Shown here in pieces: positions 8,061 to 13,758 of a stretch of DNA of 13,758 nucleotides. Origin of the DNA: Spirochaetaceae bacterium. GTDB taxonomy: Bacteria; Spirochaetota; Spirochaetia; B11-G9. Under the pieces are notes generated by a model. It was not told the origin of the DNA. It saw only the letters and a program-made list of their open reading frames with translations, and searched no databases. Position 1 is the first letter of the stretch. The number at the start of each line of letters is the position of its first letter. The stretch spans positions 1 to 13,758 of the forward strand of contig DAOVSY010000036.1 in NCBI GenBank assembly GCA_030633365.1, given 5' to 3'. Made by a program: the position numbers and the translations under genes.

Positions 8061-10045
8061 AAGAGAGAGCTTTTAAGCCTTTTTACCTTGCTCATTTTTC
8101 TTACTATAAGCTCGATCTTGTCTTCTTCTGGTAAAGATATTGCATTTAATAAAAGATCTTCCTTCGATTTGTCAAAATCAACAGGTTTTACCAAATATAT
8201 ACTTAGTTTTTCAATTGGATTACCAAAAGTAACCTCTAATAGTTCACTTTTACTCTCTATAGCTCTTTCAATTAATCTTACTTTTCCAATATAGTCCATT
8301 CCAGAAGCTTCTGTTTTTTCAGTACGGATATTGCCATGTTGTATCTGATCCGGGAATAAAATAAGTTTTTTTGAAATTCGAATTTTGAATCCATTATGTT
8401 CATCTGAATGTAAATTTAGCGAATTAAGTCTGGAATTTAATTCATCCATAAAGTTAAAATCTTCGATTGCTTCAGAGGAAGTATTTTCTGGTATTTTAAT
8501 TATATCTGTAAACTTTGACGAATCTGGTTTATAGTATATATTTTTTTCTTCAATTTCTTTCAAATTCTTTTGTATTCCAGGAACACTTATGCCTGCACTT
8601 TCAATAATTGCTTTCCATTCTTTAACAGAATCTGTATCCATTAAATATATTCCATCAGCCAGTTCTTTAATTATATATATCTGCAGGTTCTGAAGATGTT
8701 GGATTATTATTCGTTTTTCCGGATTAACAGAAAGTATGATCCCTTCATATATCTTTACTCTGTTGTAGTCCTCTCTCCATGATTCTACAGATACAAGAAT
8801 ATTCTGGGGAATAGGTCTTGCACTAAGATTTTCCAGAGTTTTAATTATATTAGAGGAATGAAGTTTACTGTCATGACCTCTGGTATAAGAAGCTCTGTTC
8901 AATTCAAAGTCAGGATAAAGATCAAATTTCTTAATTTCTGTTAGACAGGCAAACTTAATTCCATCTTTAAGACAAAGCCAAGGTTTGACAGTCAGATCAA
9001 AACTAGGTTGAACTATCAAAGGAGGTTCTGTAAATTCTTTACCTGATAATTGTTCATTTAAATATAGATTAACAATATATCTATTATTTGTAAGTACAAG
9101 AAAGTTAAGTGAAATTAAAGAATTTAAAATTGAATCGGTATTGTAATAATTGATAGAAGATTTTTTTATTATCAATAACAAAAGTTTTTTTATACTTCCA
9201 ATATTATAGCTTTTCCCTGAAGGGACTGCATTTAAAAGCTTATCAATAACATCTGAAAGATTACTTATTGTTTTCCATGATATGTTTTGTTCAATAATAG
9301 AAGATGCATATAACATATATCGTTCTCTAATATCAAGAGAACTAAATTCCTTAAGATTATTTTCTAAAATAATCAATTCATCAGAATTTATATCTATAAG
9401 AGACAGACTTTCTAAGCTTTGGAGTAAAAGATCAAGACGGGTCCCTGTTTTTTCTTCTGTAAGCAAAGTTGGAAATATTCCATTAATTTCATCCTGAGCC
9501 TTTTTTTTAATTGTTCCATCAAGTTTTAAAATATCCGGGAATTTATATATAAAAGAAAAAAAGGCAGTCACTAAAGCATCTGTAAACCAAAGGTTAGGGA
9601 TTTTTTTTTCATTGCAGTCCATAGAAGGAAAAAGTAGATTTGTATCCACTATTTTGTTTTTGAATAGATCCTCAAAAACAGGACTGATTCTTATTCTTCC
9701 GCTATCAGAATCTCTATAGATAAGGAGTCTTTCTTCCAGGTTTAAAAGCAAATGATGAATGGACATGAAAGAACGATCAGGGCCTAAAAAATCATGAAGT
9801 TCATGAATATCTGTCCCGGAAAGAAAATCAATAGAAGTTAGGATTAGAGCATCATCATTATCAATCATACTTAGAATTCTATTTTCTGTATCCTCTCTCA
9901 ATAGAAAATCTGCAAGATCATCAATTAGTGAGTGTTTATTAAAGGGAGTTTTAAGCTTTCCCAGATAATTCCGCATTATTGCAAAAAAATCTTCGTCTGG
10001 CAGAGCTACCATTACTTTTTTCCAGTATTCAGTTGTGTTCAGCAT
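8036..10045 (-). CDS. Helicase-associated (Helicase_C_3) domain protein with WYL-like C-terminus
   Basis: The protein has 669 residues and is cytoplasmic with no signal. Residues about 341-487 match the pattern of the helicase-associated domain of bacterial XPB-linked proteins (PF13625-like): [13 protein letters not shown], then a Tyr/Leu-rich stretch, [14 protein letters not shown], and [12 protein letters not shown]. The N-terminal 340 residues are helical with winged-helix-like segments and carry no Walker motifs, so it is not itself a helicase. The tail (about 595-669; [37 protein letters not shown]) resembles a degenerate WYL ligand-binding domain. In mycobacteria a similar protein is encoded next to the XPB helicase; no helicase is adjacent here. 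A DNA repair or recombination role is inferred. ATG 10045 has no Shine-Dalgarno; TATAAT at 10059-10054 predicts a leaderless mRNA. It overlaps the aroDE 3' end by 25 bases. Confidence 0.75.
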   Translation of the reverse strand: MLNTTEYWKKVMVALPDEDFFAIMRNYLGKLKTPFNKHSLIDDLADFLLREDTENRILSMIDNDDALILTSIDFLSGTDIHELHDFLGPDRSFMSIHHLLLNLEERLLIYRDSDSGRIRISPVFEDLFKNKIVDTNLLFPSMDCNEKKIPNLWFTDALVTAFFSFIYKFPDILKLDGTIKKKAQDEINGIFPTLLTEEKTGTRLDLLLQSLESLSLIDINSDELIILENNLKEFSSLDIRERYMLYASSIIEQNISWKTISNLSDVIDKLLNAVPSGKSYNIGSIKKLLLLIIKKSSINYYNTDSILNSLISLNFLVLTNNRYIVNLYLNEQLSGKEFTEPPLIVQPSFDLTVKPWLCLKDGIKFACLTEIKKFDLYPDFELNRASYTRGHDSKLHSSNIIKTLENLSARPIPQNILVSVESWREDYNRVKIYEGIILSVNPEKRIIIQHLQNLQIYIIKELADGIYLMDTDSVKEWKAIIESAGISVPGIQKNLKEIEEKNIYYKPDSSKFTDIIKIPENTSSEAIEDFNFMDELNSRLNSLNLHSDEHNGFKIRISKKLILFPDQIQHGNIRTEKTEASGMDYIGKVRLIERAIESKSELLEVTFGNPIEKLSIYLVKPVDFDKSKEDLLLNAISLPEEDKIELIVRKMSKVKRLKSSLFYSSIGKD
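8058..8084 (+). terminator. Weak candidate terminator after aroDE
   Basis: TAAAAG (8058-8063) can pair with CTTTTA (8070-8075) around a six-base loop, and a run of five T follows at 8080-8084. The stem has a single G-C pair, so it is weak. It lies inside the 3' end of the convergent gene. Confidence 0.25.
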
Positions 10046-10048
10046 AGC

Positions 10049-10063
10049 AGTCTATTATAGACT
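10049..10063. repeat. Perfect inverted repeat over the -10 box (operator-like)
   Basis: AGTCTAT-T-ATAGACT is a perfect 7-bp inverted repeat with a one-base centre. It covers the whole TATAAT box of the helicase-associated gene, a position where a bound dimeric repressor would block RNA polymerase. The binding protein is unknown. Confidence 0.5.
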
Positions 10064-10083
10064 AAAAAAAGGATGCTCTGCAA
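10054..10083 (-). promoter_or_regulatory. Promoter of the helicase-associated gene
   Basis: On the minus strand TTGCAG (10083-10078) and a perfect TATAAT (10059-10054) are 18 bases apart. The -10 box ends 8 bases before ATG 10045, predicting a leaderless or nearly leaderless mRNA, in keeping with the missing Shine-Dalgarno. Confidence 0.6.
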
Positions 10084-10162
10084 GTCGCGTATTTTTTGTC
10101 TCACGATTCGTTAAAAAAATGAGAGGTGACCAAACATCGAGCCTAAAAAATACTTTCTTCCA

Positions 10163-10170
10163 GATCAAAT
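10163..10170 (+). promoter_or_regulatory. Possible regulator box upstream of glpK
   Basis: GATCAAAT lies 39 bases before the glpK ATG and resembles the GATCAAAA and GATCAGAA units upstream of the deoR-type gene. It sits where the -35 region would be for the TATAAG box at 10185-10190. A single short box is weak evidence. Confidence 0.3.
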
Positions 10171-10196
10171 CAATGTTAAAACTATATAAGCAACCT

Positions 10197-10202
10197 AAGG
10201 AG
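10197..10202 (+). promoter_or_regulatory. Ribosome binding site of glpK
   Basis: AAGGAG lies 6 bases before ATG 10209. It decides the start: the 58 codons of open frame upstream (from 10035) have no RBS and no similarity to glycerol kinases. Confidence 0.9.
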
Positions 10203-10208
10203 ATATTA

Positions 10209-11687
10209 ATGAGTTACATTATTGCATTGGATCAGGGAACAACAAGCTCACGGGCTCTTTTAATTGATAAGTCAGGAACTATTAAAGGATCAGCTCAAAA
10301 GGAGTTTCCTCAAATATATCCTCAGGCAGGGTGGGTTGAACATGATCCTATGGATATATGGAATGTTCAGCTTGAAATGCTGCAGAAGCTGGTTGAGGAA
10401 CAGAAAGTAAAACCGGAAGAGATAGCTGCTATTGGAATAACCAATCAAAGAGAAACAACTATTGTCTGGGATAGAAATACAGGAAAACCAGTATACAATG
10501 CCATTGTATGGCAATGTCGACGAACAGCAGATTATTGTAACAGTTTAAAAGCCAGAGGTCTTTCAGAAACTATACATAAAAAAACAGGCCTTGTAGTTGA
10601 TGCTTATTTTTCCGGTTCCAAAATAAAATGGATTCTTGATAATGTACCTGGAGTAAGAGTTAAAGCAGAAAAGGGTGATGTTCTGTTTGGTACAGTTGAT
10701 ACCTGGCTTGTCTGGAAGCTGACAGGTGGTAAGGTTCATGTGACTGATTATACAAATGCAAGCAGAACAATGCTTTTTAATATTAATACCATAGAGTGGG
10801 ATCAGGAATTACTGAATGAGATGGATATCCCTAAAAGTATTCTTCCTGATGTTAAACCCTCCAGTTATGTTTATGGACAGACTGATATAAATCTCCTGGA
10901 TTTGGAAATCCCCATAGCTGGTATTGCCGGAGATCAACAGGCTGCTCTATTTGGTCAGATGTGTATAGATAAAGGATCATTTAAAAATACCTATGGTACT
11001 GGTTGTTTCATGCTAATGAATACAGGCGAAAAACCTGTATTTTCCAGGAATGGCCTCCTTACTACAATTGCACTTGGTCTTGATGGAAAGATTAGCTATG
11101 CTCTGGAAGGAAGTGTCTTTATGGCAGGAGCAGTAATTCAATGGCTTCGGGATGATCTTAAAATAATTGAGAGTGCAGAGGAGACTGAAGCTATTGCTCT
11201 TTCTGTTGCAGATACCAGGGGAGTAAACTTTGTTTCTGCTTTCCAGGGCTTGGGTACTCCCTACTGGGATATGGGAGCTAAAGCTGCAATTCATGGTCTT
11301 TCAAGAGGGGCTGGGAAGGCACATATTGTAAGAGCCGCGCTTGAATCCATTGCTTTTAGAACAAAAGATATTGTTACAGTTATGGAAAAAGAGGCTGGAA
11401 TAACTTTGTCAGATATGAGGGTGGATGGTGGAGCCTGCAGGAATAATTTTCTTATGCAGTTTCAGAGTGATATTTTAAATAATAATATCTTGCGACCTGG
11501 GAATATAGAAACAACTGCAATGGGTGCGGCATATCTTGCAGGTCTGGCTGTAGGTTTCTGGTCAGGGATGGAAGAGCTTAAAGATATTTGGGTAAAGGAA
11601 AGAGTTTTTAAACCCACCATGGAGGACTCAAAAAGAAAAGAGCTTTACGCTGGTTGGAAGGATGCAGTTGGGCGTTGCTTAACCTGA
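10209..11687 (+). CDS. glpK: Glycerol kinase
   Basis: This cytoplasmic enzyme of 492 residues phosphorylates glycerol with ATP to sn-glycerol 3-phosphate. It is a FGGY-family kinase of normal length. Visible motifs are [10 protein letters not shown] (6-15), GWVEHDP (41-47), NQRETT (79-84), WQCRRT (101-106), [13 protein letters not shown] with catalytic Asp242, [18 protein letters not shown], and [19 protein letters not shown]. The frame extends upstream to 10035, but ATG 10209 is the true start: it has AAGGAG six bases before it and begins exactly where the family does. The loop at 223-233 lacks both the E. coli GGKGGTR fructose-1,6-bisphosphate site and any His that HPr could phosphorylate. 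No strong promoter is seen; TATATAAG at 10183-10190 is a possible -10. Upstream is the divergent helicase-associated gene; 103 bases downstream is a DeoR-type regulator. No terminator follows. Confidence 0.97.
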   Translation: MSYIIALDQGTTSSRALLIDKSGTIKGSAQKEFPQIYPQAGWVEHDPMDIWNVQLEMLQKLVEEQKVKPEEIAAIGITNQRETTIVWDRNTGKPVYNAIVWQCRRTADYCNSLKARGLSETIHKKTGLVVDAYFSGSKIKWILDNVPGVRVKAEKGDVLFGTVDTWLVWKLTGGKVHVTDYTNASRTMLFNINTIEWDQELLNEMDIPKSILPDVKPSSYVYGQTDINLLDLEIPIAGIAGDQQAALFGQMCIDKGSFKNTYGTGCFMLMNTGEKPVFSRNGLLTTIALGLDGKISYALEGSVFMAGAVIQWLRDDLKIIESAEETEAIALSVADTRGVNFVSAFQGLGTPYWDMGAKAAIHGLSRGAGKAHIVRAALESIAFRTKDIVTVMEKEAGITLSDMRVDGGACRNNFLMQFQSDILNNNILRPGNIETTAMGAAYLAGLAVGFWSGMEELKDIWVKERVFKPTMEDSKRKELYAGWKDAVGRCLT

Positions 11688-11691
11688 TTTA

Positions 11692-11729
11692 GAACAAAAA
11701 CGATCAAAACAAGAGAAAATAGATCAGAA
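11692..11729 (+). repeat. Four 10-bp phased repeats upstream of the deoR-type promoter
   Basis: Units start exactly 10 bases apart: GAACAAAA (11692), GATCAAAA (11702), AGAGAAAA (11712) and GATCAGAA (11722). They fill the space between the glpK stop and the TTGACA box. Iterated short direct repeats on one helix face are typical of DeoR-family operators; an A-rich UP element is the alternative. Confidence 0.5.
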
Positions 11730-11734
11730 AAGAT

Positions 11735-11761
11735 TTGACATATAGATATTATGATTATAAA
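11735..11761 (+). promoter_or_regulatory. Promoter of the deoR-type and HAD phosphatase genes
   Basis: A perfect TTGACA (11735-11740) is followed by TATAAA (11756-11761) after 15 bases, or by TAAACT (11758-11763) after 17 bases. It lies 30 bases before the ATG and next to the phased repeats. Confidence 0.6.
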
Positions 11762-11781
11762 CTTGTTTTTTATTGGAAGTT

Positions 11782-11786
11782 AGGAG
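11782..11786 (+). promoter_or_regulatory. Ribosome binding site of the deoR-type gene
   Basis: AGGAG four bases before ATG 11791 favours this start over the in-frame TTG at 11773, which has no RBS of its own. Confidence 0.75.
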
Positions 11787-11790
11787 AGTT

Positions 11791-12579
11791 ATGAGTGCTA
11801 ATATAATTCCGGCAGCCAGGCAGGCGATGATAGTTGATATTATTAAAAGAGATGGCCTGGTTACAGTTGAAGCATTGAGTAAAAAACTTGATGTATCTGT
11901 TATTACTATTAGAAGAGACCTTTCTGTTCTGGAGGAAACCGGTGTTCTTGAAAGAACTCATGGCGGAGCAGTTTTTACTAAACCAATAGAAAGAGAATTT
12001 GATTATTCTGAAAAGGATAACTTTAATAAAGAACAAAAAGAGAGTATCGGCAAGGCTGCAGCTGCCCTGGTTGAGGATGGAGACACTATATTTATAAACA
12101 GTGGTTCTACCACATATCAGGTAATTCGATTTCTTGAAGGTAAAAAAGATTTACAAATTATTACAAATAATGCAGCAGCAGTAGCCGACTTTGGCGGCAG
12201 ACCGGGAATTGATCTTATTTTAACTGGTGGTATATTCAGGCATCAGTCAAATTGTCTTATTGGCGATTTTGCAATAAATACAGTAAATATGGTTGTTGCT
12301 TCGAAAATAATTATGGGTGTTGATGGAATGAGTTTTAAAGAAGGGCTTACTTCGCCTGTTTATCAGGAAGCTGGAATTACAAAAGCAATGATAGACAGAA
12401 CTCAGGGACAGGTAATTTGTGTTGCAGACTTTTCTAAAATTGGAAGAGTAACTAATTTTGTCACTGCTCCCATGTCTGTGGTAAATACTTTAGTTACAGA
12501 CTGGATGTTTGATGAAGAACTTAGGGTCGAAATGGAAGGTATTGGAATTAAAATAGTAAAATCTGATAGGGATCTATAG
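11791..12579 (+). CDS. DeoR-family transcriptional regulator
   Basis: The protein has 262 residues, the usual size for the family. An N-terminal winged helix-turn-helix (about 9-62) contains the DeoR signature: VTVEALSKKLDVSVITIRRD then LERTHGGAV. The C-terminal DeoRC sensor domain, which binds a sugar or polyol phosphate, shows DTIFINSGSTT (98-108), ITNNAA, LTGG, GVDGMSF and DFSKIGR. An in-frame TTG at 11773 lies upstream, but ATG 11791 is preferred because AGGAG (11782-11786) sits just before it and the protein begins at the usual family position. Being next to glpK, it is a candidate GlpR-like repressor sensing glycerol 3-phosphate; this is an inference, as the effector cannot be read. Four 10-bp phased repeats and a TTGACA box lie upstream, so autoregulation is likely. 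The HAD phosphatase gene follows after one base. Confidence 0.93.
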   Translation: MSANIIPAARQAMIVDIIKRDGLVTVEALSKKLDVSVITIRRDLSVLEETGVLERTHGGAVFTKPIEREFDYSEKDNFNKEQKESIGKAAAALVEDGDTIFINSGSTTYQVIRFLEGKKDLQIITNNAAAVADFGGRPGIDLILTGGIFRHQSNCLIGDFAINTVNMVVASKIIMGVDGMSFKEGLTSPVYQEAGITKAMIDRTQGQVICVADFSKIGRVTNFVTAPMSVVNTLVTDWMFDEELRVEMEGIGIKIVKSDRDL

Positions 12580-12580
12580 A

Positions 12581-13387
12581 TTGGAAATATTAGATATAAG
12601 TTTAATTCCTGATATTTTATGTAGTAATCTGGAATATTTATTTACAGATATTGATGACACTATTACTACAGAAGGTATGATGCCGGCTTCGACTCTCTCA
12701 GATATATGGAAACTTTCACAAACTGGAATTAAAGTTGTTCTTGTTACAGGCAGACCTGCCGGATGGTGCGATTATTTTGCCCGGATGTGGCCAATAGCTG
12801 GTATAATTGGCGAAAACGGAGCTTTCTATTATTCCTACAACAGAGATGAAAAGAAGATGAAACGGGTTTATCTTCAATCAGAGGATGAACGTAAAAAAGG
12901 ACAAAAAAAGCTTAATATTATAAAAAAAAGAGTTCTTGAAGAAGTTCCAGGTAGTGGAGTTTCTTCTGATCAGGCATTTAGAATTGCAGATCTGGCAATA
13001 GATTTTTGTGAAGATGTAACTCCATTGGGCATTGATCAGGTTCAAAAAATATGCAGTATTGCAGAAGAGGAAGGTGCAGTCTTTAAGGTCTCAAGTATTC
13101 ACATAAACTGCTGGTATGGAGATTATGATAAGCTGATATGTTTTGATAGACTTTTAAAGGATTTTACTGGTAAATCACTTCATGAAATTGAGGAGAAAAT
13201 AATTTATATTGGAGATTCACCAAATGACGAACCCATGTTCAAGGAATTGAAGTATAGTGCTGCAGTTAACAATATAGTTAATTTTCTGGACAGTATGGAA
13301 CATTATCCGGTTTATAAATCAGATAAGGATTCCGGAGATGGGTTTAAAGAAATTGTGGATGTTATTTTAACAAAAAGGGGATATTGA
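12581..13387 (+). CDS. HAD-superfamily (IIB, Cof-like) phosphatase
   Basis: The 268-residue predicted cytoplasmic phosphatase probably acts on a small sugar- or polyol-phosphate. All four HAD motifs are present: TDIDDT with nucleophile Asp23 and acid Asp25; VTGR with Thr56; Lys184 in the YGDYDK segment; and GDSPND (211-216). The cap between about 85 and 185 is of the C2 (IIB) type, as in Cof, sucrose-phosphate phosphatase and mannosyl-3-phosphoglycerate phosphatase relatives. GRPAGW after motif II is typical of that branch. The start is TTG at 12581: the first ATG in frame lies after motif I and would remove the nucleophile; AGGGA (12568-12572) is the RBS. It begins one base after the deoR-type stop, so the two are cotranslated and the regulator's effector and the phosphatase's substrate may be related. 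Substrate not determinable. Confidence 0.9.
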   Translation: MEILDISLIPDILCSNLEYLFTDIDDTITTEGMMPASTLSDIWKLSQTGIKVVLVTGRPAGWCDYFARMWPIAGIIGENGAFYYSYNRDEKKMKRVYLQSEDERKKGQKKLNIIKKRVLEEVPGSGVSSDQAFRIADLAIDFCEDVTPLGIDQVQKICSIAEEEGAVFKVSSIHINCWYGDYDKLICFDRLLKDFTGKSLHEIEEKIIYIGDSPNDEPMFKELKYSAAVNNIVNFLDSMEHYPVYKSDKDSGDGFKEIVDVILTKRGY

Positions 13388-13411
13388 TCCGTTGGGGCTG
13401 GTTTCACTGTT

Positions 13412-13433
13412 GGGGCACGGCGCGTCGTGCCCT
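13412..13433. repeat. GC-rich hairpin between convergent genes
   Basis: GGGCACGG (13413-13420) pairs with TCGTGCCC (13425-13432) around loop CGCG; the innermost pair is G-U in the plus-strand RNA, and an outer G-U (13412/13433) can extend it. No T-run follows on either strand, so it is not a standard intrinsic terminator, although it may still end or protect both mRNAs. Its base composition stands out from the AT-rich surroundings, as in REP-type intergenic repeats. GTTGGGGC also occurs twice nearby (13391-13398 and 13409-13416). Confidence 0.6.
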
Positions 13434-13758
13434 TACATGTCTTTCCAAACAGAACGTATTCTGCATATCTCAGTTTTATCAATAAAAAGGGCATGTAAAA
13501 AATTCTCTGACTGGTCTTTTCCCATTGAAAGCCCTACAATATCACCATATTTTGCTTCTGATAAAAAATTTATTTCCAGAAGGTATGGTATATGGTTTTT
13601 TCTGTAATCCGGATCAATACCTTCCATACCCCATTCAACATATTTGATATTATTTACATGATTATTTAAATCCAAATCACTGTATCTTACATGGAATAAC
13701 TTTGTAGGAAGAGAATCCCCCGCAGAGGGGAGCTTTCCAAGTGGACGGTTAAACCCTC
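13433..13758 (-). CDS. Acyl-ACP thioesterase, partial (N-terminus beyond window)
   Basis: The minus-strand frame is open from the right edge (first full codon at 13756) to TAA at 13435-13433, giving the last 108 residues. The segment RPLGKLP followed by VRYSDLDLNNHVNNIKYVEW is the hallmark of the C-terminal hot-dog domain of FatA/FatB-like acyl-ACP thioesterases. The Asn and His of the NNHVNN motif are the expected active-site residues. This soluble enzyme hydrolyses fatty acyl-ACP to free fatty acid and ACP. An internal TTG at 13675 is not a real start, as the conserved SDLDLN motif runs through it. It converges on the HAD phosphatase gene with 45 bases between, filled by a GC-rich hairpin. 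Its start and promoter lie outside the window. Confidence 0.92.
   Translation of the reverse strand, partial: GFNRPLGKLPSAGDSLPTKLFHVRYSDLDLNNHVNNIKYVEWGMEGIDPDYRKNHIPYLLEINFLSEAKYGDIVGLSMGKDQSENFLHALFIDKTEICRIRSVWKDM

Noticed and set aside
9601..9609. Run of nine T (A9 in the mRNA) in the helicase-associated gene, a possible slippage or phase-variation site
   Set aside because: It encodes an ordinary Glu-Lys-Lys-Ile stretch in frame, and similar 7-8 base runs are common in this AT-rich sequence.
10035..10208. 58-codon N-terminal extension of glycerol kinase
   Set aside because: It has no RBS and no family similarity; a strong AAGGAG and the canonical start are at 10209.
11013..11294. 93-codon minus-strand frame
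   Set aside because: It is a shadow of glpK in the region with conserved kinase motifs.
11773..11790. TTG start for the deoR-type gene
   Set aside because: The ATG at 11791 has AGGAG directly upstream and matches the normal family N-terminus.
13392..13607. 71-codon plus-strand frame
   Set aside because: It is antisense to the acyl-ACP thioesterase and includes the intergenic hairpin; no RBS or similarity.
13714..13732. CCCC...GGGG hairpin near the right edge
   Set aside because: It lies within the conserved RPLGKLP region of the thioesterase coding sequence, so the bases are explained by the protein.

Overview
The window is an AT-rich bacterial chromosome segment (by eye about one third G+C), densely packed with genes on both strands. 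The organism is probably a free-living spirochaete or close relative. This is an inference from the mix of small lipoproteins with short relaxed lipoboxes, an SH3-domain lipoprotein, TPR lipoproteins, an XPB-type helicase-associated protein and an acyl-ACP thioesterase. No 16S or other marker is present to prove it. I see no tRNA, rRNA, CRISPR array, transposase or phage gene.

Left part (1-4873, minus strand). A probable four-gene operon runs leftward: a TPR lipoprotein, a secreted protein of unknown function, an SH3-domain lipoprotein, and an ABC-F ATPase whose C-terminus lies beyond base 1. Three exported proteins in a row suggest an envelope function, with the ABC-F gene downstream.

Centre (4874-8060, plus strand). 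A 78-base divergent promoter region, whose two -35 boxes abut back to back, also drives a second large TPR lipoprotein that starts at TTG. One base after its stop comes a bifunctional AroD-AroE protein (3-dehydroquinate dehydratase fused to shikimate dehydrogenase). aroDE converges on, and overlaps by 25 bases, a minus-strand gene (10045-8036) for a helicase-associated (Helicase_C_3) protein with a WYL-like tail. That gene has a TATAAT box so close to its ATG that the mRNA is probably leaderless, and a perfect inverted repeat covers the box.

Right part (10209-13387, plus strand). Glycerol kinase (glpK), a DeoR-family regulator and a HAD-superfamily IIB phosphatase form a likely metabolic cluster. 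A stack of 10-bp phased repeats precedes the deoR-type gene's TTGACA box, and one related box lies upstream of glpK, suggesting autoregulation and control of glpK. A GC-rich hairpin at 13412-13433 separates this cluster from a convergent acyl-ACP thioesterase gene truncated at the right edge.

Nothing here is a clear-cut new defence or mobile system. The most interesting items are the phased repeat operator, the leaderless promoter architecture, the uncharacterised lipoprotein operon, the glycerol kinase lacking both known regulatory sites, and the isolated helicase-associated/WYL-like protein. No gene-free stretch exceeds 300 bases; the longest is 10046-10208.
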